Source of the DNA: Clostridia bacterium UC5.1-1D10
Lineage (GTDB): Bacteria > Bacillota > Clostridia > Lachnospirales > Anaerotignaceae
DNA: 64,000 nucleotides
Direction: 5' to 3'
Assembly (NCBI GenBank): GCA_001304995.1
Contig: BBZU01000014.1
Span: forward strand, 1-64,000
Position 1 is the stretch's first letter. Each line of letters begins with the position of its first letter. The position numbers were made by a program, and so were the translations under genes. Below, one piece after another: positions 19,747 through 29,073 of the stretch. The notes beneath the pieces are model-generated. The model was given only the letters and a program-made list of their open reading frames with translations. It did not search any database and had not been told where the DNA came from.

Positions 19747-20364
19747 ATGAAACGCCTGATATTATGTGTACTGGCGCTGTTTTGCTGTGCCTGCGGCTGC
19801 CAGAAGGAGGAAATCACACCCATGGCTGCCATCCAGCAAAAACTGACGGACATGGAAGGCTATTCCTGCCTGGCCACCCTCACCATCTATTCCAACAAAG
19901 GAGAAACCATTTACGAAACCAAACAGGATTTCAAATCCACCGGGGAATACCGCATGGAAATGCTTTCTCCTGATTCTGCCAAAGGCAATTATACGGTTTT
20001 TGACGGCAAGACTGTCTGCCAGTATAATCCCCGTCTGAAGGAATCCGTCCAGCGGGAAGTACCGGAGTCCCAGCGGCGCAATGAATTATTTCTGGGGCAA
20101 TTCCTGAAAAACTATCTCCAGTCAGAAGGAGTTTCCGTGGAAACTGCCGCCATTGATGAAAGCCGCTGTACGGTGCTGGAAGCGGTCATTCCCGAAAACG
20201 GCAGCCAGCTTGCTTCCGAAAAACTGTGGGTAGACAATGAAAGTCTGCTGCCTGTCCGTCTTTCCCTCTACGATGCCGACGGGAAGGAGTGCCTGCGTCT
20301 GGATTACACCACCTTTACATACAACCCGCATTTTGACGAAAATTTATTTCGGATTCCTGCATAA
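19747..20364 (+). CDS. Lipoprotein, LolA/YdcC-like
   Basis: 205 residues, ATG preceded by AAGGAGG. Signal peptide with lipobox region LFCCACGC, then a beta-rich domain with the pattern DMEGYSCLATLTIYSNKG ... KTVCQYNPRLKES ... ESLLPVRLSLYDADGK that resembles outer-membrane lipoprotein-sorting-like domains such as B. subtilis YdcC. Placement just upstream of ndoA is the same as YdcC near alr-ndoA in Bacillus, which supports the assignment; alr is absent here. Function is unproven, with a sporulation link in Bacillus. Confidence 0.75.
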   Translation: MKRLILCVLALFCCACGCQKEEITPMAAIQQKLTDMEGYSCLATLTIYSNKGETIYETKQDFKSTGEYRMEMLSPDSAKGNYTVFDGKTVCQYNPRLKESVQREVPESQRRNELFLGQFLKNYLQSEGVSVETAAIDESRCTVLEAVIPENGSQLASEKLWVDNESLLPVRLSLYDADGKECLRLDYTTFTYNPHFDENLFRIPA

Positions 20365-20468
20365 AAATTGTCCCAACGTGCCATACTCCCTTACGTCAGC
20401 GCAATACATAACCATGGTTTTGACGCAGTTCTGCCTGACGGATTTCTAACGGCGGAGGGTGTGATTCT

Positions 20469-20846
20469 ATGACGATCAGACGAGGAGATATTTTTTATGC
20501 GGATTTAAGTCCCGTTGTGGGCAGTGAGCAAGGCGGCGTGCGCCCTGTGCTCATCATACAGAATGACATGGGCAATAAATACAGTCCCACGGTCATTTGC
20601 GCAGCCATTACATCACGCATGAACAAGGCAAAACTGCCCACACATATTGCCCTTGCGGCAGCCAAATACGCCTTGCCCAAAGACTCCGTTGTGCTGCTGG
20701 AACAAATCCGCACCATTGACAAACAGCGGCTGCGGGAAAAGGTCTGTCATCTGGATACGGAAATCATGGAGGCGGTGAACCAGAGCCTTTGTGTCAGTCT
20801 GGGGCTTATCTGCGGAGAAAAGCGGGTGGAAGTGCCACGGGTTTGA
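20469..20846 (+). CDS. ndoA: MazF/EndoA-type mRNA interferase toxin
   Basis: 125 residues, PemK/MazF fold: starts [20 protein letters not shown], then [32 protein letters not shown], and [16 protein letters not shown], all family hallmarks of the ribosome-independent, sequence-specific endoribonuclease. GGAGG precedes the start. In Bacillus the antitoxin gene ndoAI lies directly upstream; here the ~100-bp gap to the lipoprotein gene holds no antitoxin frame. The cognate antitoxin must be elsewhere or absent. Confidence 0.93.
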   Translation: MTIRRGDIFYADLSPVVGSEQGGVRPVLIIQNDMGNKYSPTVICAAITSRMNKAKLPTHIALAAAKYALPKDSVVLLEQIRTIDKQRLREKVCHLDTEIMEAVNQSLCVSLGLICGEKRVEVPRV

Positions 20847-20855
20847 AAACAAAAA

Positions 20856-20891
20856 AAGCCGAAATCCTTACGATACAAAGGATTTCGGCTT
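20856..20891 (+). terminator. bidirectional terminator between convergent ndoA and small membrane protein gene
   Basis: 14-bp stem AAGCCGAAATCCTT (20856-20869) with AAGGATTTCGGCTT (20878-20891), A run before and T-rich tract after. It matches the core hairpin of the dispersed palindromic element but has no other part of it. Confidence 0.85.
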
Positions 20892-20897
20892 TCTTAT

Positions 20898-21071
20898 TTA
20901 TTTACGATTTCCAGTCAACGTGAGCCAGAGGAAATACAGCACCGCGAACAACGCCGCAAACCCAATGAACTTCAATATATTCACATTGCCTCTGTACGCA
21001 AAAATCTGTGTTGCCGCACTGAAGAAGATTCCCCAGATGACAGATTTCTGCAAATTACCTTTCCAATCCAT
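20898..21071 (-). CDS. small membrane protein, 57 residues
   Basis: An open frame of 57 codons starting MDWKGNLQKSVIWGIFFSAA at the ATG at 21071, with AGGAG seven bases upstream, and ending LTGNRK. Two hydrophobic segments, about residues 11-25 and 35-52, separated by QIFAYRGNVNILK. It starts 13 bp after the udk remnant and so is likely the last gene of the LCP operon. No family recognised. Confidence 0.65.
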   Translation of the reverse strand: MDWKGNLQKSVIWGIFFSAATQIFAYRGNVNILKFIGFAALFAVLYFLWLTLTGNRK

Positions 21072-21083
21072 ATGACTGCTCCT

Positions 21084-21323
21084 TTATTCTACATGGGTAC
21101 CGTAAACATGGCCATAGATCCGCTGAATCATCATGTCCAGCGCCACCACATTCTGTCCGCCTTCCAGAACGATGATGTCCGCGCCCCGTTTGCTGGGTTC
21201 CACAAACTGTTCATGCATGGGCTCTTCATCCCCGAAGCGTTCTTTCAAGCGATTGGTCAGGGTTGTTTTCCCGCTGCCTGTGCCGCCTGCAATGCCAATT
21301 ACCATCATTTCTTCCGTTGCCAT
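21084..21323 (-). pseudogene. udk: uridine kinase remnant with internal in-frame deletion
   Basis: 79 codons behind a good ribosome site (AAAGGAG). Residues 1-32 are the N-terminus of uridine kinase with the P-loop [12 protein letters not shown]. The next residues, [19 protein letters not shown] onward, are the C-terminal part of the same family. About 125 middle residues, including the uridine-binding and catalytic Asp region, are missing at the joint near 21227. The frame is kept. It cannot be an active kinase as written. True deletion and assembly collapse cannot be told apart here. Confidence 0.8.
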
Positions 21324-21343
21324 GGAATGCTCCTTTCTCAGCC

Positions 21344-22693
21344 TTAACTTTCTCCTGTCCCCAAAATAATGCGAATATCTACGCCCGTAGGCAGTTCATC
21401 CGGCGCTGTTTCCACTGCCGCGTTGGCAAAATAGGAAACCAGATCACTGCCTGTGCCTGCTTCTTTTACCTGGATACGTGTTTTTTCCATTTGCTTGCCG
21501 TCATAAGTGGTAGGTTCTGTCACCGTATATCCATCCGCTGCCAGCTTGTCGGAAAATCTTCTTGCCAGACCGTTGATGCTACCGCCGTTGCAGACCTCAA
21601 TGGTCAGCCCTTTGCTGCCGCTCGCTGTCTGGCCTTCCGGCGTTGTCACACGTTCCTGATAGAAGATCTGATCCACCACCAGAGAAGTTTCGTCAGGGTC
21701 ATGGATGAAGTAGGACACATTGCCTACATACTGCCCAGCCCCGGGAAGGGTCTGCATGGTAATCTTGTTCATATCAATCTTCCCTACATAGTTGGCGTAT
21801 TTCACCGCGTCTGTCAGGGAAATATCTGTCTGCACGTCTTTATAAAGAATGGAAATATACTCCGGCAGATTTTTCAGAATGCTTTCAGAACTGAGCACCT
21901 TTTCCGCCAAAGCCTTCAAGAACAGCTGCTGAACCTCGATACGTCCTTCATCCCCTGTGGGATATTTTCTAAAACGCACCAGCTGTTCCGCCTGCTCACC
22001 GTTGAGGGTCTGCAAGCCCGCATCCAGATGGATATACAAATCCTGCACAGGGTCTTCGTAATCCATATCCTGCGGTACATCCACTTCCACACCGCCGACG
22101 GTATCCACAATCTTGCGGAAAGCGTCCAGGTCGATTTTCACATAATGGTCAATGTTGATGCCCAACAGGTCTTCAATCTGCAATACGGTGTTTGTGCAGC
22201 AATTTTTCTCGTCACTGTAAGAATGGATGGCATTGAGTTTTGTCACCTGATTGTATGCCCGTCCGGTTTCTTCGTAGTTTTTCGCAACTTCATCGCAGAC
22301 AGACACCCTTGTGTCACGGGGCAGAGAAAGCAGATCCAGACTTTCATTGGCGCTTTCATAATGCACCACAAACATAACGTCTGTACGTTTTCCTTCCTTA
22401 TCTGTCCCAAAAACAGCCACATTCAGCTTGATGTCCCGTCCCAGCATGGCATCCAGCAGATTCAGATTGGAACCTTCCCCTGTATATCCGCCAAAGGGGG
22501 ATTCGCCTGTCACCTTGTAATAGGCAAAAGCCGCGCCGCCTGACAATATCAAAAATGCCATAACAATGGATACCACAATCTTGAAAAATGTTCGAATGGG
22601 GCGAAAAGGCTTTCTTTTCTTCTGCGGCTTTTCGTAACCCCCATCCCGCTTGCTGCTTCTGTGTCCGCTGCTGCGTCGTTGTTTTCCTCTCAT
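21344..22693 (-). CDS. LytR-CpsA-Psr family ligase with LytR_C domain
   Basis: About 449 residues from the ATG at 22693. Basic N-terminus, one transmembrane helix ([20 protein letters not shown]), LCP catalytic domain ([67 protein letters not shown]) and a C-terminal LytR_C domain ([20 protein letters not shown]). LCP enzymes attach lipid-linked glycopolymers to peptidoglycan outside the membrane. Follows a second LCP gene by 8 bp. Confidence 0.94.
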   Translation of the reverse strand: MRGKQRRSSGHRSSKRDGGYEKPQKKRKPFRPIRTFFKIVVSIVMAFLILSGGAAFAYYKVTGESPFGGYTGEGSNLNLLDAMLGRDIKLNVAVFGTDKEGKRTDVMFVVHYESANESLDLLSLPRDTRVSVCDEVAKNYEETGRAYNQVTKLNAIHSYSDEKNCCTNTVLQIEDLLGINIDHYVKIDLDAFRKIVDTVGGVEVDVPQDMDYEDPVQDLYIHLDAGLQTLNGEQAEQLVRFRKYPTGDEGRIEVQQLFLKALAEKVLSSESILKNLPEYISILYKDVQTDISLTDAVKYANYVGKIDMNKITMQTLPGAGQYVGNVSYFIHDPDETSLVVDQIFYQERVTTPEGQTASGSKGLTIEVCNGGSINGLARRFSDKLAADGYTVTEPTTYDGKQMEKTRIQVKEAGTGSDLVSYFANAAVETAPDELPTGVDIRIILGTGES

Positions 22694-22701
22694 GCTATTT
22701 A

Positions 22702-23941
22702 TCACCCGTTCGTCTGGTTTATGGTTTCTTCGTCTGTCAATCCATCTGTTTCTGTGCCGTCAACAGTTGTGTCGGCAGGTGGTTCTTTGCCATAGATCCG
22801 GTAATCTACCAATTCCTTGGTGCCTTCTTCGTCCATATCGAAATAAGCGCCGCCTTCACCGGGAATGGTGTCTGTGGTAATGGAAGCCGGATCGATTTCT
22901 TTCACATATCCCGCATATTTCAGCGCTGTTGCCACAGGCATATCAGACTCTACCTTTTCCATGAAGATCTTGATGTAGCTGTCCAGATTGCTCATGATCT
23001 TGTCACTGCTGCAAACCTGAGAGATGAATGCCTTCAAAAATTCCTGCTGCACTTCGATACGCTTCAAGTCTTTCTGTGCATATCCCTCACGGAAACGTAC
23101 CAGCATTTCCGCCTTCTCCCCATCCAACAGCTGAGGGCCGGGATACAGGTCAATATACAGTCCCTGAGCAGGGTCGCTGTAATAAAGTCGTTCCTGAACA
23201 TCAAATTCCACGCCGCCAACGGCATCAACAATATCCTTAAAGGCATCCAGATCCACTTTCACATAGTAGTCGATGTCGATTCCCAATATATTCTCCAGCA
23301 TTGCCACAGAGAATGTGCTGCGATTGCCTTCGCCAGCATAGGCATGTACTTCTGTCAGCTTGCACTGACCGTAAACACCGTTTGCCTGAGGCACTGTTCT
23401 GCCATTTTTCTCCAGATAAGCAATCATATCATCGGTCATGACCACACGGGTATCTCTTGGTACGGAAATCAAGTGAACCTCTTTTGTGGTCAGGTTCAAA
23501 CTTGCCACCATATTTACGTCCGATCGGAAACCATCCCCGTCAGTCCCCCAGCAGCGCAATATTCAGCAATTGGTCTTTTGCCTCCGAAGATACATCCGCA
23601 GATGCCACAAAATCGGATTTTTCCGCCTTACCTTCCCAAAGTTTCAAAGACGCGTACAGTTTGGCCGCCCCAAAAGCCCCCGCAAGGATCACCACCAAAA
23701 GTACGCAGAGAATGATTTCCCCTCTTTTGCGTCTGCGGCGCATTTCCATCTGCTTTTGATGGTTACGCTGCATTCTGGCGCCTACTCTGCGGCGCTGTTC
23801 CTGCTGCATCCGCATCTCTTCTTCCGCATAGCGCTGTTCCCGCAGCCGTTCTGTCCGGCTGCCTCTTCTCTGCTCCTGTTCATACTGGGGATGCACAGGG
23901 GGTCTGCGTCTATGCTGATAATCTGTTCTGTTTTCTCCCAT
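22702..23941 (-). CDS. LytR-CpsA-Psr family ligase (frameshifted)
   Basis: Long Arg/Gln-rich cytoplasmic N-terminus (about 75 residues, e.g. RMQQEQRRRVGARMQRN), transmembrane helix EIILCVLLVVILAGAFGAAK, then the LCP domain. The frame breaks at 23545-23549, five G on the coding strand where four continue as NIALLGTDGDGFRSDVNMV. Downstream blocks are ISVPRDTRV, DYYVKVDLDAFKDIVDAVGG and LVRFREGYAQKDLKRIEVQQ. Restored length 412 residues. It lacks the LytR_C domain of its neighbour. The tandem pair suggests two acceptor or donor polymers. Confidence 0.92.
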
Positions 23942-24010
23942 CTTCCATTTCTCCTAAATCCCGCAAAATTCTCTTTCTTTTCCTCATGGCATATCATCCA
24001 TAATTTATTT

Positions 24011-24039
24011 ATTATAACAAATTTGACAGCTTCTGACAA
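24011..24039 (-). promoter_or_regulatory. LCP operon promoter
   Basis: On the minus strand -35 TTGTCA (24034-24039), 17-bp spacer, -10 TATAAT (24011-24016); 70 bp upstream of the LCP gene start. The rest of 24040-24238 is AT-rich and holds no gene. Confidence 0.8.
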
Positions 24040-24238
24040 TCGAAGGCCCTTTCTTTACACTTTTTTGTCAGAAATTTGTCCAAATTTTTACAAATGTTTT
24101 ACACCACAAAAGGAACCTACGTCGTTTTTTTGCTAAGTCTTTTCGGTTTTGTCCACAAAACCTCTTTTATTATACACAATTTCCCACAGAAAAAAATGTG
24201 TATTTTTCTTAAAATTCCATTGAAACTCCCTCGATTTC

Positions 24239-24267
24239 TTTACTTTTTACCGAAAATCCCGTATAAT
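24239..24267 (+). promoter_or_regulatory. LTA synthase gene promoter
   Basis: -35 TTTACT (24239-24244), 17-bp spacer, -10 TATAAT (24262-24267), 65 bp upstream of the chosen start. Confidence 0.6.
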
Positions 24268-24331
24268 ACCCAAATTGTAAAGGAATTGTTAAGCACATAT
24301 GAAAAAAACAAAACATAAGGAGGTTTTGCCT

Positions 24332-26224
24332 GTGTTTTTCAACTGGTTTCAGCAAAAGGATACCCCCTTTTCCTGGAAAAAAACCATTCTGACGCTTCTC
24401 GTCAGCGCTATCGTTGCAATGTGTCTGGTGTTTCTCATCACCACCCAGCATCCGATGCGGGTAGGCTTTGAACTGCTGACCAATCCCACCATGATCCTGT
24501 GGAACTTCCTGCCGGCACTGCTGGCTGTATTTCTGGTGTACTGCATTACGGGACGGCTGCTGTTTTCCTCCCTGCTGCTTCAGGTAGTATGGATCTTGTT
24601 TGCTGTCAGCGACAAAATCAAGGTTTCCATGCGACAGGAACCCTTGCTGCCCACTGACCTGACACTGGTCAAGGAAGCGCTGACCATCGTTAAGACATTC
24701 CCTGTGTATATGCTGGCACTCATTGCCCTTGGGTTCATCGCTGCCATTGCAGTATTGGTTTTCAGCTTCATCCGCAGCGAAAAACAGCGTCCACCTGTAC
24801 CTGCCCGTTTGATCGGCATTGTATGCGTGGTGCTGGCAGCGCTGGGACTGAACAGTCTGGTTTATGACAACAAAGACCTGTACGACAGTTATCCTGTTGT
24901 GGAAAACCCTTATTTCCAAGTAAATCAGTACAATACCCGCGGCCTTGTTTATTCCTTCTTCCATCAGATCAACATCATGCGCCTGGAAGCGCCGGAAGGC
25001 TATGACAAGGCACTCTATGACGAACTGACGAAGGAACCCATCACCGCCGACGGACAGTCTGCTCCCAACATCATCATGATTATGGGGGAAGCTTATTCCG
25101 ATTTGAGTGAAAACGAACATATCAGCTTTGAAGGCTACACAGACCCCATGGCAAACTTCAAGGAGCTCTGTGCCAAAGAAAACGCTGTCAGCGGCCATAT
25201 TGCCGTTGCCAACTTCGGCGGCGGTACATCCAATACGGAATATGACGTGCTCACAGGTCTGCCTACTCGTTTCCTGGACACTGCACTGCCTTCTTATAAC
25301 TTTATCCATCACGAAATTGACGCACTGCCTTATCGGCTGTCACAGATCGGCTATGAAACCGCTTCCATCCATCCCGGTTACGCATGGTTCTATAACCGCC
25401 AGAACGTATATCCGGATCTGGGCTTTGAAACCTGCTACTTCCTGGAAGATTCCTTCGATCTGGCGTCCCAGGGCATTGGCGGCTATGTGAACGAAGAAGC
25501 CACCATGGATAAAATCCTTTCTGTGATGGATGAACATATCTCCTCTTCTGAGGCGCCTTTGTTCTCCTTTACAGTCACCATTCAGAACCATGGCCCTTAC
25601 GAAAAGAAATACGGCCCTCTGGAACAGAACTTCTCCACAGATGTGGAACTGACAGAAACAGAAAGTGATCTGCTGACCCAGTATTTCTACGGCATGACCG
25701 ACGCTGACAGAGAATTGGGTCGTCTGGTGGAATATGCGGAAAACAGCGAAGAACCCATCATTCTGGTGTATTTCGGTGACCATCTGCCGGGCTTCTCCAA
25801 CGGTATGGAGTTCTTCGACCTGCTAGATTATCCCAGAGACGCCAACGGCACACCGGAAGAACAGACTGCTGTTTATGAAACACCTTTTGTGATCTGGGCA
25901 AACGACAGCGCTGCTGCACAGTGCGATTTTGCGAAAAATGTAGATGCAGCCGCATTGCCGGAAAACAATCTCATCAGCTCCTTCTATCTGGGGGCATTGA
26001 CCACAGAATTGGCTGGCATGGAGGGACTTTCTCCGCTTTATGACATGCTCAATGACATGCGGAAGGAATACCCTGTTCTTTCTGACATGTACCATGTAGA
26101 TGCTCAGGGCAATTATGTACAGGAACTGCCGGAAGATATACAGGAACAGCTGAATACCCTCATTGGATGGCAATATTATATTTTGTTCGATCAAGCGCTT
26201 CCTGCCGCAGCAGACAGCCAATAA
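24332..26224 (+). CDS. ltaS: Lipoteichoic-acid-synthase family sulfatase-fold membrane enzyme
   Basis: About 630 residues. The GTG at 24332 is preferred because AAGGAGG lies eight bases upstream; an in-frame ATG at 24299 lacks a site. Four to five N-terminal helices (to about residue 190) are followed by the extracellular sulfatase-like domain: NIIMIMGEAYSDL metal site, GGGTSNTEYDVLTG with the nucleophile Thr, SIHPGYAWFYNR, TIQNHGPYE and YFGDHLPG. Transfers glycerol phosphate from phosphatidylglycerol to a growing chain. The exact polymer is uncertain, as the family also includes related phosphoglycerol transferases. Confidence 0.88.
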   Translation: MFFNWFQQKDTPFSWKKTILTLLVSAIVAMCLVFLITTQHPMRVGFELLTNPTMILWNFLPALLAVFLVYCITGRLLFSSLLLQVVWILFAVSDKIKVSMRQEPLLPTDLTLVKEALTIVKTFPVYMLALIALGFIAAIAVLVFSFIRSEKQRPPVPARLIGIVCVVLAALGLNSLVYDNKDLYDSYPVVENPYFQVNQYNTRGLVYSFFHQINIMRLEAPEGYDKALYDELTKEPITADGQSAPNIIMIMGEAYSDLSENEHISFEGYTDPMANFKELCAKENAVSGHIAVANFGGGTSNTEYDVLTGLPTRFLDTALPSYNFIHHEIDALPYRLSQIGYETASIHPGYAWFYNRQNVYPDLGFETCYFLEDSFDLASQGIGGYVNEEATMDKILSVMDEHISSSEAPLFSFTVTIQNHGPYEKKYGPLEQNFSTDVELTETESDLLTQYFYGMTDADRELGRLVEYAENSEEPIILVYFGDHLPGFSNGMEFFDLLDYPRDANGTPEEQTAVYETPFVIWANDSAAAQCDFAKNVDAAALPENNLISSFYLGALTTELAGMEGLSPLYDMLNDMRKEYPVLSDMYHVDAQGNYVQELPEDIQEQLNTLIGWQYYILFDQALPAAADSQ

Positions 26225-26229
26225 ACACC

Positions 26230-26267
26230 AAAAGCCGAAATTCCTATTCAGGAACTTCGGCTTTTTT
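26230..26267 (+). terminator. terminator after LTA synthase gene
   Basis: Stem AAGCCGAAATTCC (26231-26244) with GGAACTTCGGCTT (26251-26263), then a T run. Confidence 0.85.
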
Positions 26268-26279
26268 ATTTTGTCGCTC

Positions 26280-26308
26280 TTGTTCAGGAGAAAATACCAT
26301 GTTATACT
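26280..26308 (+). promoter_or_regulatory. glycerate kinase gene promoter
   Basis: -35 TTGTTC (26280-26285), 17-bp spacer, -10 TATACT (26303-26308); 32 bp before the start. Confidence 0.65.
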
Positions 26309-26339
26309 GGCATCAATCATATACACGGGAGGAATCTTT

Positions 26340-27590
26340 ATGAATATTCTGCATGAACACGCCCAAACCATCATTGATGATACATTGAAACAAGTGCAGC
26401 CCCACGCCGCTGTACAGCGTGCTTTGGAAGGGCGTACCTTCCCCGGAAAATGCATTGTCATTGCCATCGGCAAAGCCGCTTGGACCATGGCAAAAGCTGC
26501 TTCTGATTTATTGGGAAATACCATCGACCACGGTGTTGTGCTGACAAAATACGATCATAGCCAAGGAGAAATCCCCGGTTTTATCATTGCTGAAGGCGGC
26601 CATCCGTTGGTTGACGAAAATTCCATTGCAGGAACAGAAAAAATCCTTGCCGCAGTGGAAAACCTCACAGAAAAAGATACTGTCGTTTTTCTCATTTCCG
26701 GTGGCGGTTCCGCATTGTTCGAAAAACCCGCTGGTTCTCTGACATTGGCAGACATGCAGAATGTGACAAACCAGCTTTTGGCATGCGGCGCAGAAATCAC
26801 AGAGATCAATACTATCCGCAAACACCTTTCCGCCGTAAAAGGCGGACGCTTTGCAAAGCTTTGTGCTCCCGCTTCCATTATCGCCATTGCCCTCAGTGAC
26901 ATTCTGGGGGACTATCCCGATGCCATTGCTTCCGGCCCAGCCACAGCAGATACTTCCACCTGTGCCGACGCTATGGCAGTGGTGGAAAAATACCATCTGG
27001 ATTTCCCACCTGCCGTTTTGAAACAGTTACAGGAAGAAACTCCCAAAGAAATCACCAACTGCGAAATGCAGATCACAGGCAGTGTATCCCAGCTTTGTTT
27101 ATTCGCCGCAAAGACAGCGGAAAAACTGGGCTATACACCACTGACCCTCTCCACCATGCTGGACTGCGAAGCCAGAGAAGCCGGACGTTTTTTGGGCTCC
27201 ATGGCAAAAACATTGGAAAAAGGTGAAGGCCCTGTAAAAGGCCCCTGTGCCATCCTTTGCGGCGGTGAAACAGTGGTGCATCTGACTGGCAAAGGCAAAG
27301 GCGGCAGAAATCAGGAACTGGCCCTTGCTGCCGCACCTTATCTGGAAGGCATGGAAAATGCCCTTGCGGCAGCTGTTGGCTCTGATGGAACCGATGGCCC
27401 CACCGATGCGGCAGGAGGCATGGTAGACGGCAGCACCATGACATCTTTGCGAAAGGCAGGAATTTCTGTTGATGCTGTTTTGGCGGAAAATGATGCTTAT
27501 CATGCTTTGAAAGCCGTAGACAGCCTCATCATCACCGGCCCCACAGGCACCAATGTGAATGACCTGTACTTCCTTCTGTTCCGTCCATAA
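26340..27590 (+). CDS. Glycerate 2-kinase (DUF4147/MOFRL family)
   Basis: 416 residues from the ATG at 26340 behind GGGAGG. N-terminal DUF4147 domain with AIGKAAWTMAKAA, FLISGGGSALFEKP, TIRKHLSAVKGGR and LSDILGDYPDAIASGP. C-terminal MOFRL domain with GGETVVHLTGKGKGGRNQE and GSDGTDGPTDAAGG. Phosphorylates glycerate to 2-phosphoglycerate, feeding glycolysis. Single-gene unit between its own promoter and terminator. Confidence 0.93.
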   Translation: MNILHEHAQTIIDDTLKQVQPHAAVQRALEGRTFPGKCIVIAIGKAAWTMAKAASDLLGNTIDHGVVLTKYDHSQGEIPGFIIAEGGHPLVDENSIAGTEKILAAVENLTEKDTVVFLISGGGSALFEKPAGSLTLADMQNVTNQLLACGAEITEINTIRKHLSAVKGGRFAKLCAPASIIAIALSDILGDYPDAIASGPATADTSTCADAMAVVEKYHLDFPPAVLKQLQEETPKEITNCEMQITGSVSQLCLFAAKTAEKLGYTPLTLSTMLDCEAREAGRFLGSMAKTLEKGEGPVKGPCAILCGGETVVHLTGKGKGGRNQELALAAAPYLEGMENALAAAVGSDGTDGPTDAAGGMVDGSTMTSLRKAGISVDAVLAENDAYHALKAVDSLIITGPTGTNVNDLYFLLFRP

Positions 27591-27625
27591 AACTGAAATC
27601 GTTTATTTTTCACAGAAAATCAAAA

Positions 27626-27663
27626 ATAGCCGGAATCCCGTTTGTTTTAGGGATTCCGGCTAT
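27626..27663 (+). terminator. terminator after glycerate kinase gene
   Basis: ATAGCCGGAATCCC pairs with GGGATTCCGGCTAT, a 14-bp stem, followed by CCTGTTTTT. Confidence 0.85.
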
Positions 27664-27757
27664 CCTGTTTTTAAGGCTTTTGCATGATTATTTTCTGGAG
27701 AGAAACTGCTTTTCACGCACTATTTTTTATTTTCTTGCACCGACAGCTTTTCCACTC

Positions 27758-27766
27758 CATAGGATA
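27758..27766 (+). promoter_or_regulatory. possible sporulation -10 element upstream of cotJ operon
   Basis: CATAGGATA fits the CATAnnnTA form of -10 sites used by late mother-cell sigma factors. It lies 28 bp before cotJA. The -35 is not clear, so the assignment is tentative. Confidence 0.3.
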
Positions 27767-27794
27767 CAAGAGAATAACATAAGGAGGCATCTCC

Positions 27795-28046
27795 ATGAAA
27801 GAGATCGCATCGAATTTCCTGCCGGACGCCTGCGAAACAGAAACCACTATGGACTGCAACGCATGTGTCATCAAAAAAGTCGGTCTGGCACAGGCTTTTG
27901 TCCCCAGTCAGCCCTATCAAGCCCCTTCATCCCCAGAACAAAGCCTGATTTGCGGCACCGCTTTTTCTGATCTTTCCATGCCCTATGTTCAGGGCAGCCA
28001 CATCAAACGCAATGCAAAGGAGGTCACCTCATGGAACGCGAAATGA
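27795..28046 (+). CDS. cotJA: Spore coat associated protein CotJA
   Basis: 83 residues with AAGGAGG upstream. The family segment LAQAFVPSQPYQAPSSPEQS followed by a Gly-Thr-Phe/Pro-x-Leu-like stretch (CGTAFSDLSMPYVQG) matches CotJA; the Cys-containing N-terminus (MDCNACVIKKVG) is an extension. Overlaps cotJB by 16 nt. Coat component made in the mother cell. Confidence 0.82.
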   Translation: MKEIASNFLPDACETETTMDCNACVIKKVGLAQAFVPSQPYQAPSSPEQSLICGTAFSDLSMPYVQGSHIKRNAKEVTSWNAK

Positions 28047-28315
28047 TGCTCCAAAAACTTATGGAATTGGATTTTCTGGCAGTGGATCTGGGTCTGTATC
28101 TGAATACCCATCCCACAGAAACAGAAGCCATCAACGCCTATAATCAGACCATCGAAGCCGCAGACACCCTGCGCATGAAATTTGAAGCGGCTTATGGCCC
28201 TCTGTGCTCCTTCCGCAGCTATGCCGCCGATACAGAAAACTGGCAGTGGAAAAACGATCCATGGCCCTGGCAGACAACAGCAAATCCCTCTATGGCTGGA
28301 AAGGAGTGCATGTAA
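28031..28315 (+). CDS. cotJB: Spore coat protein CotJB
   Basis: 94 residues. DFLAVDLGLYLNTHPTETEA, AAYGPLCSF and the terminal WQWKNDPWPWQ match CotJB. GGAGGT site lies inside cotJA; the stop is immediately followed by cotJC. Partners CotJC in the inner coat. Confidence 0.9.
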   Translation: MEREMMLQKLMELDFLAVDLGLYLNTHPTETEAINAYNQTIEAADTLRMKFEAAYGPLCSFRSYAADTENWQWKNDPWPWQTTANPSMAGKECM

Positions 28316-28894
28316 ATGTGGATTTATGAAAAGAAACTGCAGTTTCCTGTAAAAATCACTCGCCCCGATGCCCGCATGGCAAAAATCATGATCGAGCAGT
28401 ACGGCGGCTGTGACGGTGAATGGGGCGCTGCCCATCGGTACCTGAGCCAGCGTTACTCCATGGTAACGCCGGAAGCCAAAGCCACCCTTAATGATATTGC
28501 CACAGAAGAATTGGGCCATGCGGAAATTATGGGCACCATCGTTCGCCAGCTCATGCAGGGTCTGACCAAAGACCAGATCATCGAAGGTGGTCTGGAAGCC
28601 TACTATGTAAATCATGGCTTTGGGGTATATCCTTGCTCTGCCGCTGGTGTGCCCTTCTCCGCTGCTGCTTTCCAGTCTAAAGGCGACCCCATCACAGATC
28701 TGTATGAAGATATGGCAGCAGAGCAGAAAGCCCGCAGCACCTATGAATACCTCATCGATCTGGCAGAAGACCCGGATGTTCTGGCACCTCTGCGGTTCCT
28801 GCGGGAACGGGAAGTGGTACACTTCCAGCGGTTCGGTGAAGCACTGGAAATCGCCAGAGATCATCTGAATCAGAAACACTGGTTCTTCAAATAA
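28316..28894 (+). CDS. cotJC: CotJC, manganese-catalase-family spore coat protein
   Basis: 192 residues starting MWIYEKKLQFPVKI. Ferritin-like di-manganese site residues lie in GCDGEWGAAHRYL, ATEELGHAEIMGTIV, EDMAAEQKARSTYEYLI and REVVHFQRFGEAL. Probably protects spore from peroxide. Last gene of cotJABC, closed by a strong terminator. Confidence 0.95.
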   Translation: MWIYEKKLQFPVKITRPDARMAKIMIEQYGGCDGEWGAAHRYLSQRYSMVTPEAKATLNDIATEELGHAEIMGTIVRQLMQGLTKDQIIEGGLEAYYVNHGFGVYPCSAAGVPFSAAAFQSKGDPITDLYEDMAAEQKARSTYEYLIDLAEDPDVLAPLRFLREREVVHFQRFGEALEIARDHLNQKHWFFK

Positions 28895-28906
28895 GCAAAT
28901 GCACAA

Positions 28907-28949
28907 AACAGGAAGCCCTGTCATTCTCAACAGGCTTCCTGTTTTTTTT
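28907..28949 (+). terminator. cotJABC terminator
   Basis: AACAGGAAGCC (28907-28917) with GGCTTCCTGTT (28933-28943), then a run of eight T. Confidence 0.9.
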
Positions 28950-29073
28950 GATGCGTTTTTGTTTTCATGAAAATCACAGAAAAAAACGTGGTCTTTCTGT
29001 GAAAAAGTCTTATAATAAGAAGTAAGATTCATATGCTTGTGTATGACGCACAGTATTGGGAGGTGACCGCCGT

